Below are positions 8,351 to 15,082 of a stretch of 64,000 bases of DNA, in pieces. A program made the position numbers and the translations under genes. Position 1 is the stretch's first letter. Each line of letters opens with the position of its first letter. The DNA comes from Actinomycetota bacterium. Lineage in GTDB: Bacteria > Actinomycetota > Actinomycetes > S36-B12. The stretch covers positions 434,001-498,000 of the forward strand of contig JAUXVJ010000009.1 of NCBI GenBank assembly GCA_030684515.1, in the 5' to 3' direction. The notes under the pieces were generated by a model. The model made no database searches. It saw only the letters and a program-made list of their open reading frames with translations, and was not told the origin of the DNA.

Positions 8351-9526
8351 ATGTCTCGGAACTCGTTGAAGATCCGAGGCATCGTCCTCGCTGCTGTATT
8401 CGGCGCAGGTGCGCTACTGCTCAGTGCCTGCACGCCACCGATGCCACCTGATGTGCTCGCCGCACGTGCTGAGGCAAACATCGAATGTGGCACCGGCAAT
8501 GTCGACATCTCTACACCGCAGGAATTCACAGGTTCGATGGACACGGTCGGCGCAGCACTTGCGTCAGTGTGTCCAGATCAGACGGTCACGGAAGTAGCTG
8601 CTGGCACGAAGGCGCCGATCGCATTGCTCGGGCAGGCCCCCACCCCGGCCGAACTGCTGGCCTTCAAGACGGCATCGTGCCCGGCTGACAAGGTCATTGC
8701 GATTCCGGCCTTCGCCTATCCAGTGACGATTGCCTACAGCGTCCTTGGTCTGGAGGGACTGGTCTTCACGCCCCAAGCAGCGGCGGGAGTGCTCAACGGC
8801 ACCGTCACTACCTGGGAGGACCCGCTGATCGCCGATGCCAACCCCGACTTTGACCTGTCCGGCCTGCCGCCACTCTCCCTTGTGTCAATCGACTCCCCCC
8901 AGGGCGCGGTCACGGCCATGACCACGTGGATCTCGCAGCAGGATCCGGCCGCTTGGCCCCAAGGACCTGTCGCGACGTTGAAGGCCGGCAAGAAGTTCGC
9001 TGACCAAGAAGAGATGCTTGCCGAGATGCTTGCATCCGAGGGCACACTGGCTGTCCTGCCGATCTTCACGGCGGTCAACAATGGCATCGCATCGGCAAAC
9101 TTGCCGGTCAAGGGAACCGATCTCAACGGTCAAGAGGTGGATACGGTCATCACCTCAGATGACATTCAGCTCTACAAGGTCGGGTCGGGCGCCACCAACG
9201 TGACGGTCACACCCGAAGGCGACATTCTTGCAAGCGCTGCAACCGGAGGCTTTCCGGTCGCGGGCAACTTCGATCTCGCCTCGTCCAAGATCGTGCTTGG
9301 CGAAGGAGCCGGCTTGGTGGGCTGGCCGGTGCAGGGCTACGCGCATCTCCTGATTTGCGACTCCGGTTCAAGCTCAGCACTGCCATTGCTCTTTGCGCAG
9401 TACCTGGTCAGGCTCGCTGGGCAAGGGGCGCTTGAAAGCTTCGGACTAACACCAATGCCTGAGCCGATCCGTGTCAAGACCTTTGTTCCCCTAAGGGTGA
9501 CAGCTGCGCCAGGGGAAGAGAACTAA
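8351..9526 (+). CDS. PstS-like substrate-binding lipoprotein (divergent second copy)
   Basis: A 391-residue lipoprotein. It has an N-terminal signal peptide with lipobox LLSAC (Cys27) and then a type-2 periplasmic-binding fold recognisable as PstS-like from segments such as VLNGTVTTWEDPLIADANP and the placement of a second-domain helix. The usual SGxG/SDxSGTT phosphate loops are not conserved: the matching position reads VSIDSPQGAVTAM. It follows pstS by 42 bases with a GGTGAGG ribosome site. It could be an accessory or membrane-anchored phosphate receptor, or bind another ligand. The ends of this gene and the convergent arsR meet at adjacent bases. Confidence 0.75.
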   Translation: MSRNSLKIRGIVLAAVFGAGALLLSACTPPMPPDVLAARAEANIECGTGNVDISTPQEFTGSMDTVGAALASVCPDQTVTEVAAGTKAPIALLGQAPTPAELLAFKTASCPADKVIAIPAFAYPVTIAYSVLGLEGLVFTPQAAAGVLNGTVTTWEDPLIADANPDFDLSGLPPLSLVSIDSPQGAVTAMTTWISQQDPAAWPQGPVATLKAGKKFADQEEMLAEMLASEGTLAVLPIFTAVNNGIASANLPVKGTDLNGQEVDTVITSDDIQLYKVGSGATNVTVTPEGDILASAATGGFPVAGNFDLASSKIVLGEGAGLVGWPVQGYAHLLICDSGSSSALPLLFAQYLVRLAGQGALESFGLTPMPEPIRVKTFVPLRVTAAPGEEN

Positions 9527-9874
9527 TCAGCTGATCGCTTGGGCAATAGCGTCAAGACGTGATTGATCGATCGAGAACCAGGCCCAGGTTCCGCGCTGTT
9601 CTCGCTGGAGAATCCCAGCATCGGTCAGCACCTTGAGGTGATGGCTCACCGTGGGTTGTGACAGCCCGACCGGCTCTGTCAGATCGCACACGCAGGCTTC
9701 GTTGTCCGGGCTGGATCGAATGATCGAGAGCAATTGCAGCCGCGTGGGATCACTTACTGCCTTGAGCAACTGCGCAAGTGAGTCGGCCTCGGTTCGAGAG
9801 AGTGGGGCTGCAAGGCCGGGTTCGCAACAGGGGGCAGAACTCAAAGCGATATCGACGGTTTTTCGAGATGCCAT
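9527..9874 (-). CDS. arsR: ArsR family metalloregulator
   Basis: A winged-helix repressor of about 115 residues that should release DNA on binding As(III)/Sb(III) or another thiophilic metal. The recognition-helix region VGLSQPTVSHHLKVLTDAG is typical. Candidate metal ligands are Cys16-Cys17 near the N-terminus and Cys61/Cys63 (ACVCDL) at the start of the DNA-binding region, the layout of actinobacterial ArsR/SmtB proteins with an N-terminal Cys pair. The ATG at 9874 is chosen for its GGAAGG ribosome site. It diverges from the dioxygenase-like gene and probably controls both from the shared gap. Confidence 0.9.
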   Translation of the reverse strand: MASRKTVDIALSSAPCCEPGLAAPLSRTEADSLAQLLKAVSDPTRLQLLSIIRSSPDNEACVCDLTEPVGLSQPTVSHHLKVLTDAGILQREQRGTWAWFSIDQSRLDAIAQAIS

Positions 9875-9902
9875 AGGGGCAGCCTTCCACAAGTCCAGAT
9901 AA

Positions 9903-9950
9903 ATATCGATACCTGTCTCTATTGACACCTATCAATGTATGCAGCAGAAT
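9903..9950 (+). promoter_or_regulatory. Candidate arsR/arsI divergent promoter-operator
   Basis: The gap contains the dyad ATTGA-N6-TCAAT (9921-9936) and, next to it, the palindrome TATCGATA (9904-9911). A plus-strand -35 TTGACA (9922-9927) followed after 17 bases by CAGAAT would place an RNA polymerase site over the dyad, which fits repression by the adjacent ArsR. The promoter call is by eye only. Confidence 0.45.
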
Positions 9951-9987
9951 TCATCCATCGACGCTTGTCTATGGAATGGAAACGATC

Positions 9988-10473
9988 ATGTCCCGAGTTC
10001 AGCTCGCGCTCAATGTGTCAGACCTGGAAGCCTCCGTTGAGTTCTATTCACGCCTGTTCAATACGACTCCGCATAAGCGTCGTCCGGGCTACGCGAACTT
10101 TGCTATCAATGAACCACCGCTCAAACTGGTGTTGATCCAAGCCAGCGCCGAGGAGCGCGGGGAAGGTGTCGCCGGCGCCTTGAACCACCTCGGCATTGAG
10201 GTCGAAGATTCAGCCGCGGTGAGTGCAACTGCCCAGCGACTGAGCAGTGAAGGTGTTGAAGTCACGGACATCAATCGAACTGTGTGCTGCTACGCAGAAC
10301 AGGACAAGACCTGGGCGCATGATCCGGCCGGTGCTCCGTGGGAGATCTACACCATCACTGACGACTTGACGGACGCCTTGGTGTTCGAGCCAATGATCAT
10401 CAATCAGGTCGGCGGAAGTGCATGCTGCACGCCGGCCACATCTGATGCAGTTGAGGCGTCAACCTGTTGTTAG
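9988..10473 (+). CDS. ArsI/CadI-type vicinal oxygen chelate dioxygenase
   Basis: A 161-residue glyoxalase-fold protein closely resembling ArsI (Fe(II) C-As lyase that demethylates trivalent organoarsenicals) and mycobacterial CadI. Signature segments are visible: FYSRLFNTTPHKRRPGYANF and NRTVCCYAEQDKTWAHDPAG. Likely metal ligands are Gln5, His67 and Glu119. The Cys100-Cys101 pair corresponds to the arsenical-binding pair of ArsI. The tail carries two more Cys pairs (146-147 and 160-161). An ATG at 9976 is an alternative start. The ars neighbours favour an arsenic role; cadmium induction remains possible. Confidence 0.88.
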   Translation: MSRVQLALNVSDLEASVEFYSRLFNTTPHKRRPGYANFAINEPPLKLVLIQASAEERGEGVAGALNHLGIEVEDSAAVSATAQRLSSEGVEVTDINRTVCCYAEQDKTWAHDPAGAPWEIYTITDDLTDALVFEPMIINQVGGSACCTPATSDAVEASTCC

Positions 10474-10877
10474 GCACTGGGCACTAGCTCGGAGACCAAC
10501 TTCGCAATGCGGGCTTTGATCTCATCGCGTATCGGGCGCACTGATGCAACTCCCTGGCCAGCGGGGTCCTGCAGCACCCAGTCCTCGTAGCGCTTGCCCG
10601 GAAAGATCGGGCAGGCATCGCCACACCCCATCGTGATCACGACATCGGATTCCCGCACGGCATCCACTGTCAGCACCTTTGGGACTTCATCGGCGATGTC
10701 TATTCCGACTTCACGCATTGCCGCAACGACTGCCGGATTCACTGTGTCTGCGGGGGCAGACCCCGCAGATCGCACTTCGATGCTTCCCTTTGACAGGTGC
10801 GTCAAGAAGGCGGCAGCCATCTGCGAGCGTCCGGCGTTGTGGACGCAGACAAACAGCACTGATGGTCGGGAGTTCAT
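10470..10877 (-). CDS. arsC: Arsenate reductase ArsC (low-MW phosphatase fold)
   Basis: Cytosolic arsenate reductase of about 135 residues with the CX5R loop CVHNAGRS (Cys11, Arg17). Resolving Cys residues may lie in the MGCGDACPIFPGKRYEDW segment. That segment and the DPAGQGVASVRPIRDEI helix are typical of the actinobacterial ArsC/Arc group, which uses thioredoxin or mycothiol. The ATG at 10877 has GGAG at good spacing. The gene follows the channel gene by 26 bases on the same strand and overlaps the convergent dioxygenase stop by 4 bases. Confidence 0.9.
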   Translation of the reverse strand: MNSRPSVLFVCVHNAGRSQMAAAFLTHLSKGSIEVRSAGSAPADTVNPAVVAAMREVGIDIADEVPKVLTVDAVRESDVVITMGCGDACPIFPGKRYEDWVLQDPAGQGVASVRPIRDEIKARIAKLVSELVPSA

Positions 10878-10903
10878 AGGGGTCTCCATTGACAAGGCCG
10901 TGA

Positions 10904-11626
10904 TCACGCTTGTGCGTTCGGTCCGTGGTGGATCGGATCGGGAAGGTCCAGAGGCTCAGGTATGCCGCGACGCGGGTAGAAGAACTCGGTCAGGCCTGCA
11001 CCGATGATGGCGCCGATGATTTGAAACACGATGAACAAAGCCACGCTCGATGGGGCGATACCTGAAAAGGTGTCGGTCAGACTACGGCCGATAGTCACGG
11101 CGGGATTGGCGAAGGATGTCGATGAAGTGAAGAAGTAGGCAGACCCAATCCAGGCCGGCACCAGAACAGCTCCAAGGTGACCTCGACCTGTGCGCGTGAG
11201 AGCACCTATCACCAGCAAAAGGCCTGCTGTGGCAACGACCTCTCCCAACCAGATCGGCATGCCAGTACGCACATGCGTTGAAGCCTCAAATGCCGGCAGA
11301 TCAAACATGACGTTCGCCAAGGCCACGCCTGCCAGGGCGCCAAGGACCTGCGCCCCGATGTAGATGCCACCTTCGCCCAGAGGCATCTCACGTCGCGCGA
11401 GCGCGACAGCTGTCACGACGGGATTGAAATGGGCGCCCGAGATTGGACCGATAGCCCAGATGAGGACGCCCAGGGCCGCCACGGTCGCCACGGCATTGAT
11501 CAGCAGCGTCAAGGCGAGGTTTTCGCTGAGCAATGTGCCCATGATTCCCGAGCCAACTACAGCAGCTACCAGCATCGCCGTGCCGATGAATTCGCCAACT
11601 GCACGCTTGCTGAGACCGTGAATCAT
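10904..11626 (-). CDS. MIP family channel (AqpS-like, arsenite-associated)
   Basis: Six-helix aquaporin/aquaglyceroporin-type membrane channel of 240 residues. The first half-helix motif is the variant NPV (residues 68-70, SGAHFNPVVT) and the second is standard NPA (174-176, SFANPAVTIGR) with the filter Arg181. Placement directly before arsC and next to ArsR genes matches AqpS proteins, which let arsenite made by ArsC leave the cell down its gradient. It shares a divergent promoter region with the fused ArsR-ArsC gene. Confidence 0.87.
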   Translation of the reverse strand: MIHGLSKRAVGEFIGTAMLVAAVVGSGIMGTLLSENLALTLLINAVATVAALGVLIWAIGPISGAHFNPVVTAVALARREMPLGEGGIYIGAQVLGALAGVALANVMFDLPAFEASTHVRTGMPIWLGEVVATAGLLLVIGALTRTGRGHLGAVLVPAWIGSAYFFTSSTSFANPAVTIGRSLTDTFSGIAPSSVALFIVFQIIGAIIGAGLTEFFYPRRGIPEPLDLPDPIHHGPNAQA

Positions 11627-11654
11627 CGTGACCTTTCAGTTGCGGACGGGATGC

Positions 11655-11701
11655 TTGACAGGCGCACAATACATCAGCCATTATTGAGTCAATGGCCATT
11701 G
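11655..11701 (+). promoter_or_regulatory. Candidate promoter/operator between channel gene and fused arsR-arsC
   Basis: A consensus -35 TTGACA (11655-11660) is followed after 18 bases by CATTAT (11679-11684). The dyad ATTGA-G-TCAAT (11683-11693) and the palindrome CAATGGCCATTG (11690-11701) overlap the ATG at 11692. The ATTGA/TCAAT half-sites are the same as in the first ars gap at 9921-9936. The -10 lies only about 8 bases from the ATG, so the transcript may be leaderless. Confidence 0.45.
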
Positions 11702-12414
11702 AAGTAAAATCCGCAGTCGAGCCCTCTGATGCAGTGCTCGTCCGGGTTCGTGTGCTCGCCGCGTTAGGTGACCCGATCCGCTTGTCGATTGTCGACATGC
11801 TGGCCGAAGGAGATCGCTCACCTGATCAGCTGGCCGCGGCCGTGGGCATCACCGGCAATCTGCTTGCCCACCATCTCAAGGTCCTGCAGGAGGCTGGGCT
11901 CATCAAGAGGACCGATTCACAGAACGATCGTCGCCGGACGTACGTGCAGCTGGATCAGTCGGCACTGGCATCGCTTCTTCCAAAGCCGACGCCCTTGCAA
12001 GCCCCACGGGTTGTCTTTGTGTGCACGCACAATTCGGCACGTTCGATTCTTGCCGAGGCTGCCTGGCGTCAGGTGAGCGATGTGCCGAGTGCTTCGGCTG
12101 GCTCCCAACCTGCATCGGCCATCAACCCGCGCGCTCTCTCTACGGCCAAGCGAGCCGGCTTGGACATCCCCAACAAGACCCCGCAGTCAATTGACACGAT
12201 CTTGCGCGATGACGACATTGTCATTTCGGTGTGTGATGCGGTGAACGAGCACCTGCCGAATCTTGATCAGCCGCATTTTCATTGGTCAATCCCCGATCCC
12301 TCAAGAATCGACACTGACGCGGCGTTCGCTGCTGCCTTGGAAGAAATCACCAGTCGTATCGACGAATTGGCACCACGCGTTTCCTATCGACCACCTAAGA
12401 GGAGAGTTTCATGA
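11692..12414 (+). CDS. Fused ArsR-type repressor and ArsC-type phosphatase-fold reductase
   Basis: A 240-residue two-domain protein. Residues ~14-95 are an ArsR-like winged helix (LAAAVGITGNLLAHHLKVLQ, then a basic wing NDRRRTYVQLD). Residues ~104-230 are a low-molecular-weight phosphatase/ArsC domain with CX5R loop CTHNSARS (Cys111, Arg117) and an acid-loop HWSIPDPSR. The first domain lacks the ELCVC metal-site pattern. The gene overlaps the next arsC by ATGA. Sensing and arsenate reduction could be linked in one polypeptide. Similar HTH-ArsC fusions exist in other actinobacteria, so the architecture is not unique. Confidence 0.85.
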   Translation: MAIEVKSAVEPSDAVLVRVRVLAALGDPIRLSIVDMLAEGDRSPDQLAAAVGITGNLLAHHLKVLQEAGLIKRTDSQNDRRRTYVQLDQSALASLLPKPTPLQAPRVVFVCTHNSARSILAEAAWRQVSDVPSASAGSQPASAINPRALSTAKRAGLDIPNKTPQSIDTILRDDDIVISVCDAVNEHLPNLDQPHFHWSIPDPSRIDTDAAFAAALEEITSRIDELAPRVSYRPPKRRVS

Positions 12415-13064
12415 CAGACAGTCCGTTTCGCGACGACATACCTCTCATGCAGTTGATGACTTTGCGATCATCTGCTCTGTTGCTGCAAAAGCATTTCGCT
12501 GGCATGTTCTCAACTGAGACGATCGAGCGTTTCCTCATCACTTCCTATGACGACATTGCCTCTCGCTTGACGAATGACACCTACTTGGCGCTGTTTGCTG
12601 AAAGGTTTGCACGTGATCGCCTCACGGCCTTGGCGCGCGTCGAGGGCAAGAGTGATGATCATCGTCCAATCGTTCTCTTCTTGTGCACCCACAACGCCGG
12701 GCGTTCTCAAATGGCACTTGGCTACTTTCGCGCCCTCGCGGGAGACCGAGCTATTGGTTGGTCCGGCGGATCTGAGCCGGGCAGTGAGGTCAATCCGGCC
12801 GCGATTGGTGCCATGGCAGAAATCGGGATCGATATCTCAGGCGAATATCCAAAGCCGTGGACAGATGAAGAGGTACGGGCAGCCGATGTGGTGGTCACGA
12901 TGGGCTGTGGAGATGCCTGCCCTGTCTTTCCGGGCAAGCGTTACGAAGACTGGGAGCTCACAGATCCAAATGGCCTCACGGTTGACGATGTTCGCCCGAT
13001 TCGCAATGAAATCAAATCTCGGGTTGAGGCACTGCTCGTGAGTCTGGACGTTCTGCTCGGCTGA
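12411..13064 (+). CDS. arsC: ArsC-type arsenate reductase with N-terminal helical domain
   Basis: A 217-residue protein. Residues 1-80 form a helical region (three predicted helices, starting near MQLMTLRSSALLLQKHF), as in mycobacterial-type tyrosine-phosphatase/arsenate reductases with a three-helical-bundle domain. From about 87 there is an ArsC domain with CTHNAGRS (Cys92, Arg98) and MGCGDACPVFPGKRYEDW. It is closer in its catalytic domain to the 10470-10877 ArsC than to the fused one. It is coupled by ATGA overlap to the fusion gene and lies upstream of acr3. The likely electron donor is mycothiol or thioredoxin. Confidence 0.88.
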   Translation: MTDSPFRDDIPLMQLMTLRSSALLLQKHFAGMFSTETIERFLITSYDDIASRLTNDTYLALFAERFARDRLTALARVEGKSDDHRPIVLFLCTHNAGRSQMALGYFRALAGDRAIGWSGGSEPGSEVNPAAIGAMAEIGIDISGEYPKPWTDEEVRAADVVVTMGCGDACPVFPGKRYEDWELTDPNGLTVDDVRPIRNEIKSRVEALLVSLDVLLG

Positions 13065-13223
13065 GTTCGGGCAGTACACAACGCCAAGCGCGGACGAAAG
13101 AACCGCCGGGGCGTGCTTGTGCACTTCGGGCGCGCCTGACCGGCAACCTCGTCGGCCTCGCCTAGCGCTACCTTGCGTATGCGTCATGTCCGCTAGCACC
13201 TGCGAACTTCTAGGACGGCACTC

Positions 13224-14321
13224 ATGCCGAACCATCATGCCTTTCCGCACGCCGCACCCGGTGAGGATGCGGTCCTTGCCAAGCTCTCGCTGCTGGACCG
13301 ATTCCTTCCCGTATGGATCCTGGTGGCGATGGCCGGTGGCCTGCTGCTTGGACGCCTGGTGCCGTCAGCGCAGTCGGCACTTGATGCCGTCAGCGTGGGT
13401 CAGACATCGTTGCCGATCGCGCTTGGCCTGCTTCTGATGATGTATCCCGTGCTCGCGAAGGTGCGATACGAGGAGATGGGCCACGTCACCGGAGACCGCA
13501 GGCTCCTGTGGCTTTCGCTGCTGCTCAACTGGGTCATTGGTCCGTTGCTGATGTTCACCCTGGCTTGGGTGTTCCTGGCCGACTACCCGGAGTTCCGCAC
13601 TGGCCTGATCGTCATCGGCCTGGCCCGATGCATCGCGATGGTGCTCATCTGGAACGACCTTGCCTGTGGTGATCGAGAGGCGGCCGCGCTCTTGGTTGCC
13701 ATCAACTCGGTATTCCAGATTCTGGCCTACGCCCTCCTTGGCACCTTCTATTTGAAGATCCTTCCCGGCTGGCTGGGCTTGGACACCGAAGACATCCAGT
13801 TCTCCACCTGGGAGATAACCAAAGCCGTCCTCATCTTCCTGGGCATTCCCCTCGTCGCGGGCTACCTGACTCGACGCATTGGTCTGCGTACCAAGGGCAG
13901 GGATTGGTATGAGCACAGGTTCATCCCGTTCATTTCTCCCTTCGCGCTCTACGGGCTGCTGTTCACCATCGTCGTGATGTTCGCGTTGCAGGGAGACGCG
14001 ATCACCTCTGATGCGGCATCGGTCGTTCGAATCGCAATTCCGCTGCTGTGCTACTTCGCCATCATGTGGGGAGTGTCCTTCTTGGCAGGAGCGCGCAGCC
14101 GCCTCGGGTACCCCAAGACCGCGACCCTGGCATTCACAGCGGCTGGCAACAATTTCGAACTGGCCATCGCTGTCAGCATCGGTGTGTGGGGCGTTACGTC
14201 TGGACAAGCGCTCACCGGTGTCATCGGCCCACTCATCGAGGTTCCGGCACTTGTAGGGCTGGTGTATGTATCGCTGTGGCTGCGCCGCCGCTACTTCGCC
14301 ACCAAGGCGACGGCTGCGTGA
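13224..14321 (+). CDS. Acr3-family arsenite efflux permease
   Basis: A membrane exporter of 365 residues with about ten hydrophobic segments, in the Acr3 branch of the bile/arsenite/riboflavin transporter superfamily. The key segment GLARCIAMVLIWNDLACGD contains the essential Cys (Cys136 here), and AAGNNFELAIAVSIGVWG carries the conserved Glu. It would expel As(III) using the proton gradient. An AGGACGG ribosome site precedes the ATG. It lies 159 bases after the second arsC, so it may belong to the same transcript or have its own promoter. Confidence 0.95.
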   Translation: MPNHHAFPHAAPGEDAVLAKLSLLDRFLPVWILVAMAGGLLLGRLVPSAQSALDAVSVGQTSLPIALGLLLMMYPVLAKVRYEEMGHVTGDRRLLWLSLLLNWVIGPLLMFTLAWVFLADYPEFRTGLIVIGLARCIAMVLIWNDLACGDREAAALLVAINSVFQILAYALLGTFYLKILPGWLGLDTEDIQFSTWEITKAVLIFLGIPLVAGYLTRRIGLRTKGRDWYEHRFIPFISPFALYGLLFTIVVMFALQGDAITSDAASVVRIAIPLLCYFAIMWGVSFLAGARSRLGYPKTATLAFTAAGNNFELAIAVSIGVWGVTSGQALTGVIGPLIEVPALVGLVYVSLWLRRRYFATKATAA

Positions 14322-14365
14322 GTTGAAACTCCGTGTGTGCAGCATCGACGTGAAAGGCTGCCGAC

Positions 14366-14791
14366 ATGAGTCAAGCTCCGTATGAGTACACGGTGCGAGG
14401 TCAGTGCCTCGCAGGAGGCACTGCAGAACTGCATGCTGGTGATCAGGTTGTGCATATGGATGCGCGTTGGGGCTCAGAGGCTCCTTCCAGTTTGCCTGGA
14501 CCGGCCGAGTTGCTTGCCTCGGCATTCGCCGCATGCCTGATGAAGAACCTTGAGCGGTCCAGCATCCTCCTGGGCATCACCTATCGCAGCGCAAGGGTGG
14601 AGGTTCGTGCGCGTAGGCAAGACAGTCCACCCATATTCGTAGGTGTCACCTACGAGATGCAGGTAGACAGCGATGCAAGCGAGCATCAACTCGAAGTGAT
14701 GCACCGCAACCTGAAGAAGTTCGGGACCGTTTACAACACACTGGCTGCGGTCTGTGAGGTGCGCGGCACCGTCCAGAAGGCGGAGGTTTAA
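14366..14791 (+). CDS. OsmC family protein
   Basis: A 141-residue OsmC/YhfA-type protein, small cytosolic enzymes that reduce organic hydroperoxides through two Cys. The first Cys is in ASAFAACLMKNLERSS and the second in LAAVCEVRGT near the C-terminus, the usual positions. It is the last gene of the arsenic segment, 44 bases after acr3, and may help with oxidative damage from arsenic. That link is only positional. Confidence 0.85.
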   Translation: MSQAPYEYTVRGQCLAGGTAELHAGDQVVHMDARWGSEAPSSLPGPAELLASAFAACLMKNLERSSILLGITYRSARVEVRARRQDSPPIFVGVTYEMQVDSDASEHQLEVMHRNLKKFGTVYNTLAAVCEVRGTVQKAEV

Positions 14792-14796
14792 GGCTT

Positions 14797-14819
14797 CACC
14801 TCCGACTTCCTTGGAGGTG
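14797..14819 (+). terminator. Possible hairpin after osmC-like gene
   Basis: CACCTCC (14797-14803) and GGAGGTG (14813-14819) form a 7-bp stem with a 9-base loop, starting 6 bases after the OsmC-like stop. There is no T tract, so it is at best a weak or factor-assisted terminator. Confidence 0.35.
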
Positions 14820-14839
14820 GGTTGCCGACCGTTGGAGTG

Positions 14840-14980
14840 CTAGTCCAAGTCTGCCGATAGTTTCGCGCAGCGCCGATTCCTGGAAAGCAGAATGATTGCG
14901 GCGATGGCTCCTGCGATGAGGGATGCCACGAGCACTGCGATACCTGCACTTGGTGGGTGGATTCGGTGTTGGAAAACCAA
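14840..14980 (-). CDS. Possible 46-residue single-helix membrane peptide
   Basis: Between the OsmC-like gene and the antiporter (14792-15082) the minus strand has one open frame with a strong membrane-helix pattern (SAGIAVLVASLIAGAIAAII) followed by LLSRNRR and a polar tail ending at a TAG. The only start in the frame is TTG at 14980, without a clear ribosome site. It could be a genuine small membrane protein, the remnant of a larger gene, or chance. I see nothing else in this gap. Confidence 0.25.
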   Translation of the reverse strand: MVFQHRIHPPSAGIAVLVASLIAGAIAAIILLSRNRRCAKLSADLD

Positions 14981-15082
14981 TCGGAATCGCAGCGCGTGCC
15001 AAGAGATCGACGTATCGCAGAAATCCCTGTAATTGTGAGCTCATGCCTGTTGCCCGTCGCTCAACGGGGCTTGAGTTGCCGG

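Noticed and set aside
9526-9535. ATCAGCTGAT palindrome at the pstS2/arsR junction as terminator.
   Set aside because: Only 10 bases with no loop or T tract; a bidirectional terminator cannot be claimed.
13365-14534. 389-codon minus-strand frame opposite acr3.
   Set aside because: Rich in His/Gln/Arg with no domain; a shadow of the acr3 coding sequence.
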